A stretch of DNA of 27,561 nucleotides from a virus. The position numbers and the translations under genes are program-made. Positions 1 to 8,124 of this stretch are shown piece by piece. A model generated the notes under the pieces. That model was given only the letters and a program-made list of their open reading frames with translations. It was not told the origin of the DNA and did not search any database. The stretch is taken from the IMG/VR virus record IMGVR_UViG_3300028025_003166, positions 1 through 27,561 of that record; one strand, given 5' to 3'. Position 1 is the stretch's first letter. Every line of letters begins with the position of its first letter.

Positions 1-2
1 AT

Positions 3-287
3 TATCCTATAGATGAAACTGACCCTGAGCAGGTAGCAAATAAACTTGGATTACCTAAGCCTGGTATAAGAAAACATTACGGCCTGATTGCTCAAGAATT
101 AAAAGCAACTTTGGATGAACTTAATGTAGAGGATTTTGCTGGTTATGTACAGGATGATTTGACTGACCCAGATTCGACTCTGAGCATTTCCTATAACAAT
201 CTTTTGGCTCCGATGATTAAATCTATTCAAGAACTTTCAAACAAGATAGATTCTTTAACAACCCGTATTAACGCTCTAGAGGAATAG
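3..287 (+). CDS. Tail fibre/spike C-terminus with S74 intramolecular chaperone domain (5' partial)
   Basis: The open frame enters from the left edge and gives the last 94 residues of a longer protein. The motif KHYGLIAQEL, then SISYNNLLAPMIKSIQEL and a terminal heptad-like helix ending in ALEE, is the signature of the peptidase S74 / endosialidase intramolecular chaperone domain. In known members this domain trimerises at the C-terminus of phage fibres and spikes, helps the beta-helical shaft fold, and often cuts itself off. The receptor-binding part lies outside the window. The self-cleavage serine that normally starts the domain is also upstream, so autoproteolysis cannot be judged here. 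The stop lies 8 nt before the next start. Family assignment is by motif recognition and is strong for this fragment. Confidence 0.85.
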   Translation, partial: YPIDETDPEQVANKLGLPKPGIRKHYGLIAQELKATLDELNVEDFAGYVQDDLTDPDSTLSISYNNLLAPMIKSIQELSNKIDSLTTRINALEE

Positions 288-303
288 TACGCTTTGTGCG
301 TAC
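287..303 (+). repeat. Inverted repeat enclosing the GTG start codon of the secreted Thr-rich gene
   Basis: The arms GTACGC (287-292) and GCGTAC (298-303) are perfectly complementary around the loop TTTGT. The GTG start (296-298) spans the loop and the first base of the 3' arm, and the stop codon of the upstream fibre gene touches the 5' arm. In RNA this hairpin could mask the start until ribosomes finishing the fibre gene open it, but that is inference. Confidence 0.5.
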
Positions 304-1456
304 ATCTCGTTGGCTGATATTTGCTCCAGTAGCAATCTTGGCGTTATTTGCACAATCTGCTAAAGCAGATTTGCTAGGTGATTGGACCTACAGTCAGTCA
401 CAAGATTGTGGTGGTTCAATAGAGGTTGTTGACAACATCATTACTTTGCATGGTCCTGACTATAACGGTTGTAGTGGTGGGGCTCATTGGGTGCAGATTT
501 CCACAACTGTGCCTGCCGATGTGAACACAGTTGACTTTGATTGGACATATCAAACAAACGACGGTTGGGTTTATGACCCACCACAATATGGTATCAATGG
601 GGTTTATACCCTGATTACACAAGTCAACACTTCATCAGGAACCTTGTCTGTGCCTGTGATTGAAGGAGACATCTTTACGTTTCGTCAATACTCAATAGAT
701 ACCTGTTGCCAACCTGGACATCTTTCTATCAGTAACCTTTCGTTGTGGCAGTTCACTGCAACAACTACAACCAGTATCCAAGTGGATACGACCACACCTA
801 CGGAGTCAACATGGGAATCTACAACAACATCCACGATTCAGGAGACGAGCACTTCTACTATTGCACCCTCCACGACTGTTCCTGTGGAAGAAGAACCAAC
901 TACTACGATTGCTCAAACAACGACCACACTCCCGCCAGACACGACAGTAGTAGAAGAGACAACAACGGTTCCTGAACCAGAAACAACAGAACCAATTGTA
1001 ACAATTCCATCAGATACTTTACCTCCAGACACAACGGTACCTGACACAACAATACCTGACACTACGTTACCGGATGTGGTTGATGAGTTACCTGAAGAAG
1101 TTGTGCAATCCATTTTGGACTCTGTTGAGACTGGTGAACCACTTACCGAAGAACAATTTGACTCTGTTGTGGAGGCTTTAGCCGACCTAACAGAAGAACA
1201 GGCAGTAGAACTTATTGACCAAATATTAGACACAGAGGTCACTGTGGAACAAGCAACAGAGTTGGCGTCTAATCCAGATGTGCTTGCTGTAATTACCTTT
1301 GAACAGGCAGAAGAAATATTTGACACTATTGATGTAACCGAATTAGATAACACTCAGTTGGACGAACTGGTTGATGCGGTTCAGTCAGCGCCCACGCAGG
1401 TGCGTGAGGCGTTTGAAGACCAAATTAACGTCTTTGATGATGGCTGGTTCTCGTAA
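296..1456 (+). CDS. Secreted Thr/Pro-rich protein of unknown function
   Basis: This 386-residue protein starts with GTG; a GAGGAA sequence 11 nt upstream is a possible ribosome site. It has a clear Sec signal peptide: basic start, hydrophobic run at residues 7-19, and AKA before a likely cut after residue 24. Residues 25-150 form a compact, aromatic, cysteine-containing domain (CGGS, NGCSGG, TCCQ), which suggests disulfides outside the cytoplasm. Residues 155-265 are a low-complexity linker of repeated TTT, PDTT and ETT units. Residues 268-386 are acidic and helical, with EEQ/EEA repeats. Similar Thr/Pro linkers are common in exported actinobacterial proteins, which hints at the host. It sits between the fibre gene and the holin candidates. 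It could be a cell-surface or exclusion factor, a lysis accessory or a virion decoration. The function is unknown. Confidence 0.8.
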   Translation: MRTSRWLIFAPVAILALFAQSAKADLLGDWTYSQSQDCGGSIEVVDNIITLHGPDYNGCSGGAHWVQISTTVPADVNTVDFDWTYQTNDGWVYDPPQYGINGVYTLITQVNTSSGTLSVPVIEGDIFTFRQYSIDTCCQPGHLSISNLSLWQFTATTTTSIQVDTTTPTESTWESTTTSTIQETSTSTIAPSTTVPVEEEPTTTIAQTTTTLPPDTTVVEETTTVPEPETTEPIVTIPSDTLPPDTTVPDTTIPDTTLPDVVDELPEEVVQSILDSVETGEPLTEEQFDSVVEALADLTEEQAVELIDQILDTEVTVEQATELASNPDVLAVITFEQAEEIFDTIDVTELDNTQLDELVDAVQSAPTQVREAFEDQINVFDDGWFS

Positions 1457-1483
1457 GGTTAGGTAACAGCCCGCACTATATGT

Positions 1484-1651
1484 GTGAAGAAATTACTCTC
1501 TGAAATCCATGGTTTGACCTGGACTCTAGCCGGCACTGGAATGGTGCTGATTACGTTGTCAGGTTCAACAAGGATATTTGGGATACAAATCACGTTGGTC
1601 GCAATAGCGATTCATCTACTTGGTGCACTATTAGGAGATAAGAATGAATAA
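1484..1651 (+). CDS. Small two-TM protein, holin candidate
   Basis: This 55-residue protein begins at GTG 1484 with a basic, helical N-terminus. It has two hydrophobic stretches (about residues 11-26 and 31-50) separated by a short polar turn, and ends in the charged tail GDKNE. The size and two-TM hairpin shape fit a class II-type holin or antiholin. The reading frame overlaps the next start by 8 nt, so the two are probably translationally coupled. No strong ribosome site precedes the GTG; AGGTAAC is the only purine-rich stretch nearby. A competing ATG at 1480 runs into a stop after seven codons and is rejected. Confidence 0.6.
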   Translation: MKKLLSEIHGLTWTLAGTGMVLITLSGSTRIFGIQITLVAIAIHLLGALLGDKNE

Positions 1652-1910
1652 GGCAAGAGATATTGCAGAGCGAATTGTAGCATTGTTTCTCACTAACGCC
1701 CTCGGCGTTGTGACGGGTGCTGCAGTAATTGCTCCAGATTTGTCTGTTGTAAAAGCAGCGATGATTGCTGGTGCAGTCTCGGTGTTCAAGGTTGTTGAAG
1801 GTCTTGCCAAAGCAAGCATCGATGGCGTCCTTACTTCGGAAGAAATTGATGCAGCGTTTGGTGCAACTCCTAAGAAGATTGCAGCCAAGAAGGCAGCACT
1901 TAAGAAGTAA
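1644..1910 (+). CDS. Putative holin (r1t-like membrane protein)
   Basis: This 88-residue protein has two probable membrane segments (about residues 11-30 and 34-54), a short segment resembling the DG..TSEEID end of actinophage holins, and a lysine-rich tail (KKIAAKKAALKK). The order of a short N-terminal amphipathic helix, two TMs and a charged C-terminus matches r1t-type holins, which make lesions in the cytoplasmic membrane so that endolysin reaches the wall. ATG 1644 is preceded by TTAGGAGATA, a good ribosome site. It overlaps the upstream two-TM gene, and the pair could be holin plus antiholin. The family call is by architecture, not a database match. Confidence 0.6.
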   Translation: MNKARDIAERIVALFLTNALGVVTGAAVIAPDLSVVKAAMIAGAVSVFKVVEGLAKASIDGVLTSEEIDAAFGATPKKIAAKKAALKK

Positions 1911-1912
1911 CA

Positions 1913-3505
1913 ATGGAACTTACAGACCTTCTCAATGAGAAGGAGTGGCGTAAGTGTAGAGGTCCAGAGAATGCGACTACCGAGGAATTGGTGGCTGCGT
2001 TTTCCCACTTTTGTGCTAACTATTGGCACATTAGACATCCTGAGCGTGGTCGTATCAAGTTTGAGATGCGTGAAGCTCAGATTGAGACTGTGCGATGCTG
2101 GATTGAAGACCGATACACGATTGTGCTAAAAGCACGTCAGATTGGTTTTTCTACCCTTGCTGCTACTTTTACTTTTTGGGAAACATTCTTTTGGTCTGAC
2201 CGATTTACCGTAATGCTTTCACGCACAGAGCGTGAAGCATCTAAGTTGCTTCAAAAGACCAAGTATGGTTACAAGATGATGCCGAACTGGGTTCGGCAGC
2301 GTGGACCTGACTTGTTGTCTGATAACCAGTTGAAGATGGTCTTTGCCAATGACTCCGCAATTGAGTCGTTGCCTTCTGGTAATGACCCTGCTCGTGGAGA
2401 ATCTGTTTATCGAGTCTTTATTGACGAGATGGCGTTTATTCCTAACGCCGCTGAAGCTTGGGCATCTATTGAACCTATTGCCGACGTTGGTGGACGTGTT
2501 AACTGTTTGAGTACAGCTAATGGAGAAGGCAATATATTTCATGAGTTGTGGGTTGGTTCTCAAACTGGAAACAATCGTTTTACTGGAATCTTTTTTCCTT
2601 GGTCTGCTGGAGACCGTGACCAGGCATGGTATGACGCCAAGAAGGCAGACTTGCCTGATTGGCAGATGGCACAGGAATATCCCGATGACCCTGACGAAGC
2701 GTTTATCCGTTCTGGTCGTCCAGTGTTTGACCTTGAAGCAATACGACTTATTGAACCGATTGAGCCCGACCGTGGATATTTGAAGTCTTCTCCTGGTAGG
2801 AATAGTTATGACTTTTACGAAGACGGTGGAGCTTTGGCTATTTGGGATTATCCCGCGCGAGGCGAGACTTACGTCATTGGGGCTGACGTTGCAGAAGGCT
2901 TGGGCCATGGAGACTTTAGTTCTGCTCATGTTATTTCTGCTGATACTGGCATGGTTGTTGCACATTGGCATGGTCACGTAGACCCCGACATCTTTGGCGA
3001 AGAGATTCTGAAAGAGATTGGTTATTACTACAATCGAGCTTTGGTTGGGGTTGAGTCAAACAACCATGGTCTTACCACGTTGAAGGGTTTGCAGAGGTCT
3101 GGTTATAGGAACATCTTTCGTCAGCGAAAGATGAATCATCGTAATCCACAGATTAGTGAGACTATGGGTTGGAGAACAACCGCTGTGTCAAAGCCTTTGG
3201 CTATTGACGAACTCAATGCTGCTATTCGTGACCAGAGTCTTTCTTTGTATGACGGCAAGACTATGGCTGAATTACGTACTTTTATTCGTGAAGCCAATGG
3301 CAAGATGCATGGTTCTCCGCATGACGACAGGGTGATGTCTTTGGCGATTACTAATCAGATGTTGAAGTATGTTTGGTTGCCCGAATATCGCTCTGAGGAT
3401 GCTCCCATGAAGAACACTATTGGTTGGTGGGAGAAGTATATAATTCGAGAGATTGAACCAGTTAATGCACGTATTGGTTCTTTTAACACGACCTTTCGTG
3501 ATTAG
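1913..3505 (+). CDS. terL: Terminase large subunit
   Basis: This is the packaging motor, 530 residues. The ATPase half has a Walker A variant KARQIGFST (73-81), Walker B VFIDE (168-172) with the catalytic glutamate, and the coupling motif LSTANG (199-204). The nuclease half has the RNase H-fold acidic set: D325 in GAD, E381 in GVESNNHG and D471/D472 in HDDRVMS. Length and motif order are normal for the family, so the protein looks intact. It docks on the portal, cuts concatemers and translocates DNA. The start is ATG two bases after the holin-like stop, with AAGAAG upstream. No small terminase is recognisable nearby; it may lie outside the window or be one of the small unknown genes. Confidence 0.95.
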   Translation: MELTDLLNEKEWRKCRGPENATTEELVAAFSHFCANYWHIRHPERGRIKFEMREAQIETVRCWIEDRYTIVLKARQIGFSTLAATFTFWETFFWSDRFTVMLSRTEREASKLLQKTKYGYKMMPNWVRQRGPDLLSDNQLKMVFANDSAIESLPSGNDPARGESVYRVFIDEMAFIPNAAEAWASIEPIADVGGRVNCLSTANGEGNIFHELWVGSQTGNNRFTGIFFPWSAGDRDQAWYDAKKADLPDWQMAQEYPDDPDEAFIRSGRPVFDLEAIRLIEPIEPDRGYLKSSPGRNSYDFYEDGGALAIWDYPARGETYVIGADVAEGLGHGDFSSAHVISADTGMVVAHWHGHVDPDIFGEEILKEIGYYYNRALVGVESNNHGLTTLKGLQRSGYRNIFRQRKMNHRNPQISETMGWRTTAVSKPLAIDELNAAIRDQSLSLYDGKTMAELRTFIREANGKMHGSPHDDRVMSLAITNQMLKYVWLPEYRSEDAPMKNTIGWWEKYIIREIEPVNARIGSFNTTFRD

Positions 3506-3526
3506 TAACGAATTGCCTTAGTAGTT

Positions 3527-3754
3527 ATGGAAGAATTTCGCTGTTTAGATTGCTTGTCAACATTTATGTCAGACGAACTCCCGAGAAGGGGTTCATATTG
3601 TTTCAAATGCCACATCAGGGGCATTAAGTGGGGCTACACCTACGGCAAAGAGGATTTTCATGGACCTACAGTTGTTGAGCGTCAACGTGAGCAGGTTCGT
3701 CAAGCAGAGGCTGCAGGTATAAAAGCCGAGCCAGTGGGAACACGGTGGGTGTGA
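3527..3754 (+). CDS. Small zinc-ribbon-like protein
   Basis: This 75-residue protein has two CxxC knuckles, C6-x2-C9 and C25-x2-C28, in FRCLDC and YCFKCH, typical of a zinc ribbon. The C-terminal half is charged and probably helical. It starts at ATG 3527, between terminase and portal in the packaging part of the late operon. Small zinc-ribbon proteins are common in phages and may bind nucleic acid or protein partners. No specific role can be assigned. Confidence 0.7.
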   Translation: MEEFRCLDCLSTFMSDELPRRGSYCFKCHIRGIKWGYTYGKEDFHGPTVVERQREQVRQAEAAGIKAEPVGTRWV

Positions 3755-3755
3755 C

Positions 3756-3971
3756 GTGGAACCAGTCTGGGTTCCCATTGTCGTCGCAATCATCATGGGA
3801 CCAATTGTCGTCGTATTACAACGACTCAGAAAAGAGAATACCGACCAGCACAACGAAGGGCGCATTTTATTACGGGTCATTGGTAATAAAGTGGACAAAA
3901 TTGGCAGCAAAATTGACAACCATATTGGTTGGCATGATGGTATTAAAGACAGTGTTGAGAAAGAGGACTAA
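3756..3971 (+). CDS. One-TM small protein, DUF2746-like
   Basis: This 71-residue protein starts at GTG 3756, one base after the previous stop. A single hydrophobic segment (about residues 4-22) is followed by a basic patch, ENTDQHNEGR, and a heptad-like helix ending in NHIGWHDG. That order (TM, QR.R.ENTxQHxxxR, then DxxDxHxGWH) is what I recall of the DUF2746 small proteins of actinobacteriophages, whose function is unknown. Its stop and the portal ATG share one base (TAATG). A longer frame at 3745-3978 covers the same DNA but lacks this pattern and is rejected. Confidence 0.7.
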   Translation: MEPVWVPIVVAIIMGPIVVVLQRLRKENTDQHNEGRILLRVIGNKVDKIGSKIDNHIGWHDGIKDSVEKED

Positions 3972-5830
3972 TGGCTAGGACATCTAATCAGGAGCTTATT
4001 ACTCGTTACCGCAAGAAGATTAACCAGTCTCGTCGTTGGCGAGAAGAAGAGAAATACGATGACCTTTGGCGTCGTATGATTGACATGTATCGTGGCAAGC
4101 ACTATTCCAAGGTTTCTGATTCCGACCAGCTTTTAGTTAACATTGCTTTTGCAACTATTAACGTTATTGCTCCTGGAGTTAGCGTTAACTATCCAAAGAT
4201 TACTGTCAATGCTCGTAAGTCCGAACAGGCTCCTAATGCTGTTGTTACCGAAGCGATTGTTAATTATTGGTGGAGACATTACGAATGTCAAAAAGAATTC
4301 CGTCGTGCTGTCAAAGACACCTTGATTCTTGGTCATGGTTGGGTTAAGACTGGTTATCGTTTTGTTGAGAAGGATGTTGAGCACGATGTTTCTGACGAAC
4401 TCGCTGATTCGAGTCCACAGTCGATAAGTGAGTCTGCTCAGATTATTACTGAGGACCGTCCTTTTGTTGAGCGCATCTCACCTTTTGATGTGTTTGTTGA
4501 CGCTGATTCTACTTCTATCTCTGACATGCGTTGGATTGCTCAGCGCATTCGTCGTCCTCTGTCCGACGTTAAAAAGGACAAGCGATATAATTCTTCTGCC
4601 CGCAACGAGGCTCAGCCTAGTCATTATTCTCGCTATGGATTAGATGGTTCCCGTGGCCGTGATGTGCCACGACCTTCTATGGAGCCTGACGATACTTACG
4701 TTGAGATTTGGGAATACTACGATATTGATTCAGGCAAGATGTCTGTTTTCTGCGATGGTGGTGACAAGTTCCTTGTCAACCCTACGGATATTCCGTTCTC
4801 CTTTGGTCATCCTTTTGTGATGATTTCCAACTACGAAGTACCTGATTACTTTTATCCAATGGGTGAGCTTGAGGCTATTGAGCCCTTGCAGATGGAATTG
4901 AATCAGACTCGTACACAGATGATGAATCATCGTAAACGATTCTCTCGCAAGTGGCTGTACAAAGAGTCGGCATTTGATGCCGACGGTAGGTCTGCACTTG
5001 AATCTGATGAGGACAATGTTATGGTTCCTGTTATCTCCGAAGAGAGTATCAACAGTGTTGTTGGTCCGATGCCGGCTGTTATCAGTCCGCCAGAGTTCTA
5101 CAATCAATCTGAATTGATTTCTAGCGACATTGACCGTGTGTCTGGTGTTTCTGAATATCAGCGTGGTTCTTTGCCAGAGATTCGTCGCACAGCAACAGAA
5201 GCCGGCATTATTCAAGATGCCGCTAACGCTCGTTCATCGGACAAGCTTGCTTTGATTGAACGTTCTATTGCTGAGGTTGCACGACGTTTGGTTGCTTTGG
5301 CTCAAGAGTTTATGACTGGTGAGTCTGCAGTTCGTATTGCTGGAACTGGAGCTAAACAGGTTTGGTTGAACTTTGACCGTGATTACTTGCAAGGTGAGTT
5401 TGATTTTGAGGTTGAGGGTGGTTCTACTCAACCAGTTAATGAGACTGTGCGACGTCAACAAGCCGTTCAGGTTGTTGACGCAATGGCTCCTTTTGTTAAT
5501 ACCGGAATTATTGATATGCCAAAACTTGCTGGTTATCTTTTGACTTATGGTTTTGGTATTAAAGATGGCGGTTCGTTTATTGTGCCACCTCCTCCACCTG
5601 AGCCACCTACACCACCTGCTCCAGAACCACAGATGCCACCACAGGGAATGCCTCCTCAGGGAATGCCACCGCAAATGCCACCAATGATGCCGCAGGGCAT
5701 GCCGCAAGGTATGCCACCTCAGGATATGGCTAGTGGATTACCACCAGAACTTGCATCATTACCTCCTGAGGTATTGATGCAATTAATGCAACAGATGCAG
5801 GGTGGCGGTCAGATGCCACCACAAATGTAA
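3971..5830 (+). CDS. Portal protein
   Basis: The 619-residue portal forms the dodecameric ring at the head vertex through which DNA enters and leaves. The N-terminal part is helical and rich in RRWREEE- and DLWRRMIDMYRGK-like segments. The core includes the wing/stem regions and a SSDIDRVSGVSEYQRGSL stretch followed by a long helix region (about 390-470), as in podovirus portals. The position after terminase and before scaffold supports the call. The last 80 or so residues are an unusual Pro/Met/Gln-rich tail of repeated PPQGM units, probably disordered; it could face the capsid interior or the scaffold. The start is ATG 3971, coupled to the upstream stop. Confidence is high from context and sequence. 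Confidence 0.9.
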   Translation: MARTSNQELITRYRKKINQSRRWREEEKYDDLWRRMIDMYRGKHYSKVSDSDQLLVNIAFATINVIAPGVSVNYPKITVNARKSEQAPNAVVTEAIVNYWWRHYECQKEFRRAVKDTLILGHGWVKTGYRFVEKDVEHDVSDELADSSPQSISESAQIITEDRPFVERISPFDVFVDADSTSISDMRWIAQRIRRPLSDVKKDKRYNSSARNEAQPSHYSRYGLDGSRGRDVPRPSMEPDDTYVEIWEYYDIDSGKMSVFCDGGDKFLVNPTDIPFSFGHPFVMISNYEVPDYFYPMGELEAIEPLQMELNQTRTQMMNHRKRFSRKWLYKESAFDADGRSALESDEDNVMVPVISEESINSVVGPMPAVISPPEFYNQSELISSDIDRVSGVSEYQRGSLPEIRRTATEAGIIQDAANARSSDKLALIERSIAEVARRLVALAQEFMTGESAVRIAGTGAKQVWLNFDRDYLQGEFDFEVEGGSTQPVNETVRRQQAVQVVDAMAPFVNTGIIDMPKLAGYLLTYGFGIKDGGSFIVPPPPPEPPTPPAPEPQMPPQGMPPQGMPPQMPPMMPQGMPQGMPPQDMASGLPPELASLPPEVLMQLMQQMQGGGQMPPQM

Positions 5831-5872
5831 CGATAAATATATAACTATAGAGCAACCCCTTGAAAGGACTCC

Positions 5873-6658
5873 ATGAGTGAAGTAGTAAGCAATGAACCAG
5901 TAGTAGAAGTTGCCCCTGAGTTAGAAAGCGAAGGACAAGCAGCAGCTGCGGGAGAAATTGAAAGCCTAAGTGAGCAGGAGATTGAACTTCTTCCGGTTGA
6001 CGAGTACGGCGACAAATATGTCGCTGTCCAAGTTAATGGCGAAGAAGTAAGAGTTCCTCTTAAAGAGGCGCTTTCTGGATACCAGCGTCAAGCGGATTAT
6101 ACCCGCAAGACACAGGAACTCAGTGAGCAACGGCGACAAGTACAGTTTGGTGGCGCATTGCAAGAAGCCTTGCAGAACGACCCAAAGGGTACTTTGGAAT
6201 TGTTGAAGCAACATTACGGATTAGACGAGACACCTTTAACCCCAGAGGAAGAAGAACTCCAAGACCCGGTTGAGAAACAATACCGACAGTTAGAACAACG
6301 AGTGCAGGCTTTTGAACATCAAAAGGCTGCTGACGAGTTGGAGCGTACTGTTGCTTCGCTGCAAGCGAAATATGAGGACTTCGATGCAAACGAAGTTGTT
6401 TCCAAAGCTTTGGCTTTGGGTTCAACCAATTTGGAAGCTGTCTACAAACAGATTTCGTTTGACAAAGTGTACGAAGATGCGCAGGCTATTCGTCAAATCC
6501 GCTCTAAAGCGGCTTTGGATGAACAGACTCGCACTAGTGCAAAACGTCAAGCGGGAGTTGTTAGTGGTGGCACAACATCGTCAAGTGCTGATGTTTCCGC
6601 CAAACCAATTACATCATTGCGGGAAGCATTTGAGGCTGCAAAGCGTCAACATTCTTAA
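5873..6658 (+). CDS. Capsid scaffolding protein
   Basis: This 261-residue acidic, helical protein lies directly between portal and major capsid genes, the canonical scaffold slot. The N-terminus is Glu/Ala-rich and disordered. A conserved-looking block follows (VQVNGEEVRVPLKEALSGYQ, then ADYTRKTQELSEQR), typical of podovirus scaffolds, and then long charged coiled-coil helices (about 130-220). The basic C-terminus (FEAAKRQHS) fits the capsid-binding end of scaffolds. Scaffolds guide coat subunits into procapsids and leave before packaging. The ribosome site GAAAGGACT stands 5 nt before ATG 5873. Confidence 0.85.
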   Translation: MSEVVSNEPVVEVAPELESEGQAAAAGEIESLSEQEIELLPVDEYGDKYVAVQVNGEEVRVPLKEALSGYQRQADYTRKTQELSEQRRQVQFGGALQEALQNDPKGTLELLKQHYGLDETPLTPEEEELQDPVEKQYRQLEQRVQAFEHQKAADELERTVASLQAKYEDFDANEVVSKALALGSTNLEAVYKQISFDKVYEDAQAIRQIRSKAALDEQTRTSAKRQAGVVSGGTTSSSADVSAKPITSLREAFEAAKRQHS

Positions 6659-6682
6659 CGCTTAACTTAAGGAGCAAATAAT

Positions 6683-7621
6683 ATGGTCGCTGCAAACAGC
6701 AACTTTGATAATCTATTAACAACAACCCTTGCGAATTACCGCAAGACCCTCACAGACAACGTGTTCACCGCACGTCCTTTGACTTACGCCCTTATGGAAA
6801 AGGGTCGCATTCGTATGCTTAACGGCGGTACGAAAATTGTTGAGCCACTGATTTATGGTCAGAACTCAACTGTTGGTTCGTACTCAGGTTACGACTCAAT
6901 TGCGCTTACCCCACAAGAAGGCATTTCTGCTGCAGAGTTTGAATGGAAGCAGTATGCTGCTTCGATTTCAATCAGCGGTATTGAAGAAGCCAAGAACAAC
7001 GGTGAGCAAGAAATCATCAACTTGTTGGAAGCAAAAATCATGCAGGCTGAAGAGTCCATGCGTGAGTCTTTCAACCAGATGTTCTTTTCAAACGGAACTG
7101 GCAACGGTGGAAAAGACTGGAACGGCCTTGGCAACTTGGTTGAGTCTGGCAACACCGTTGGTGGCATTGACTCCAACACCTACACATGGTGGAAGTCTTA
7201 CGAGGAAAACACTGCAACAGCATTGACTCTCGCACAAATGGCAACTGCCTACAATAGCGTTTCGGTTGGTAATGACCATCCAGACGTGTTGTTGACAAGT
7301 CAAACTTTGTTTGAGAAGTACGAAGCATTGCTTCAACCACAACTCCGTTACACGGACACTAAGACTGCAGATGCTGGATTCCAGAACCTGTTGTTTAAGG
7401 CCGCTCCAGTAATGTACGATGTGCATTGCACCGCAGGAACGTTCTACTTCCTCAACAGCAAGTACATCACTTTGGTTGGTCACTCGGATAAGTGGTTCTC
7501 ACAGACCGCATTTATCTCGCCAGAAGACACAGATGCACGTTATGCGCTCATCATGTGCTACGGCAACTTGACTGTACGTAACCGTGCAAAGCAAGGCAAA
7601 CTGACCTTAAAGACAGCCTAA
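6683..7621 (+). CDS. Major capsid protein (HK97 fold)
   Basis: This 312-residue coat protein builds the icosahedral head. It follows the scaffold gene and has the best ribosome site of the region (TTAAGGAGCAAATAAT before ATG). Recognisable parts are the N-arm with RPLTYALMEKGRIRMLNGG, an E-loop-like segment around YDSIALTPQEGISAAEFEWK, a long spine-type helix with many Glu/Met residues (about 100-130), and a FFSNGTGNGGKDWNGL loop frequent in podovirus HK97-fold coats. Codon choice is more regular than in neighbours, with many AAC, ACC and CGC codons, as expected for a strongly expressed gene. The terminator at 8079-8111 closes this high-expression block after the next gene. Confidence 0.9.
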   Translation: MVAANSNFDNLLTTTLANYRKTLTDNVFTARPLTYALMEKGRIRMLNGGTKIVEPLIYGQNSTVGSYSGYDSIALTPQEGISAAEFEWKQYAASISISGIEEAKNNGEQEIINLLEAKIMQAEESMRESFNQMFFSNGTGNGGKDWNGLGNLVESGNTVGGIDSNTYTWWKSYEENTATALTLAQMATAYNSVSVGNDHPDVLLTSQTLFEKYEALLQPQLRYTDTKTADAGFQNLLFKAAPVMYDVHCTAGTFYFLNSKYITLVGHSDKWFSQTAFISPEDTDARYALIMCYGNLTVRNRAKQGKLTLKTA

Positions 7622-7651
7622 GTTAACTACTAGAAAACAAGGAGAAATATT

Positions 7652-8065
7652 ATGCCACTTACAGCAAATGATACAGCAGGTGCTCTTACACGCAAGCGTG
7701 TAGAGGCATGGGCTGCTAAAGAAGAAAAGGTAACTGTTGTTGCAGCAACTGATGCAGCAACCACACAATCAGCAGACACACTTGCTGGTGCTGGTGAAGT
7801 AGTTTACACGATGACGCCAACGGCTGGTCGTGCTTTGACTACTCCAACAGGTGCACAGTTGGGTACAGCATTTACAGACGAGGCGGTCGGTTCAAGTTTC
7901 CGATTCTCGGTTGTTAACCTTGCTGCATCTACTCATGCAATTACCTTGACTGCTGGTGCTTCCGGTGTAACGCTTGTCGGTTCGGCAACTGTTGCAGCAG
8001 CGGATTCAGCATCGTTTGTCGCAGTGTTTACTGCAGCAGACACGGTGTCAATCTACCGTAAATAA
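7652..8065 (+). CDS. Putative capsid decoration/head fibre protein
   Basis: This 137-residue protein is rich in Ala, Thr, Val and Gly, with alternating beta-strand patterns from residue 35 to the end (VVYTMTPTAGRAL, FRFSVVNLAAS, ASFVAVFTAADTV). It follows the major capsid gene and shares its strong ribosome site type (AAGGAGAAAT). Small beta-rich proteins in this position are often head decoration or stabilising proteins that add to the outer capsid after expansion. That role is inferred from position and composition only. The first 30 residues are charged and may be a flexible anchor. Confidence 0.6.
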   Translation: MPLTANDTAGALTRKRVEAWAAKEEKVTVVAATDAATTQSADTLAGAGEVVYTMTPTAGRALTTPTGAQLGTAFTDEAVGSSFRFSVVNLAASTHAITLTAGASGVTLVGSATVAAADSASFVAVFTAADTVSIYRK

Positions 8066-8078
8066 GTAATTTGAAATC

Positions 8079-8111
8079 GGGGGGTGGAAGCCACATTCCA
8101 TCCCCCTTTTT
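8079..8111 (+). terminator. Rho-independent terminator after the capsid genes
   Basis: A G-rich arm at 8079-8089 pairs over 11 bp (one G-U) with the C-rich arm at 8096-8106, around the 6-nt loop GCCACA, and is followed at once by TTTTT. This is a textbook intrinsic terminator in a non-coding gap. It probably lets abundant capsid transcripts stop here, while part of the polymerases read on into the tail genes. Confidence 0.9.
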
Positions 8112-8124
8112 CTAAGGAGAAAAT

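Noticed and set aside
913-1353. Minus-strand frame of 146 aa opposite the secreted protein
   Set aside because: It is the antisense of the Thr/Glu-rich repeats (Ser/Val-rich low complexity) with no ribosome site; the plus-strand gene explains the DNA.
2219-2977. Minus-strand frame of 252 aa opposite the terminase
   Set aside because: The terminase motifs on the plus strand are unambiguous; the reverse frame has no recognisable features.
5831-5872. Possible promoter (TATAAC or a T7-like CTATAG) before the scaffold gene
   Set aside because: No -35 box, no phage RNA polymerase in the window, and no repeated copy of the element upstream of other late genes.
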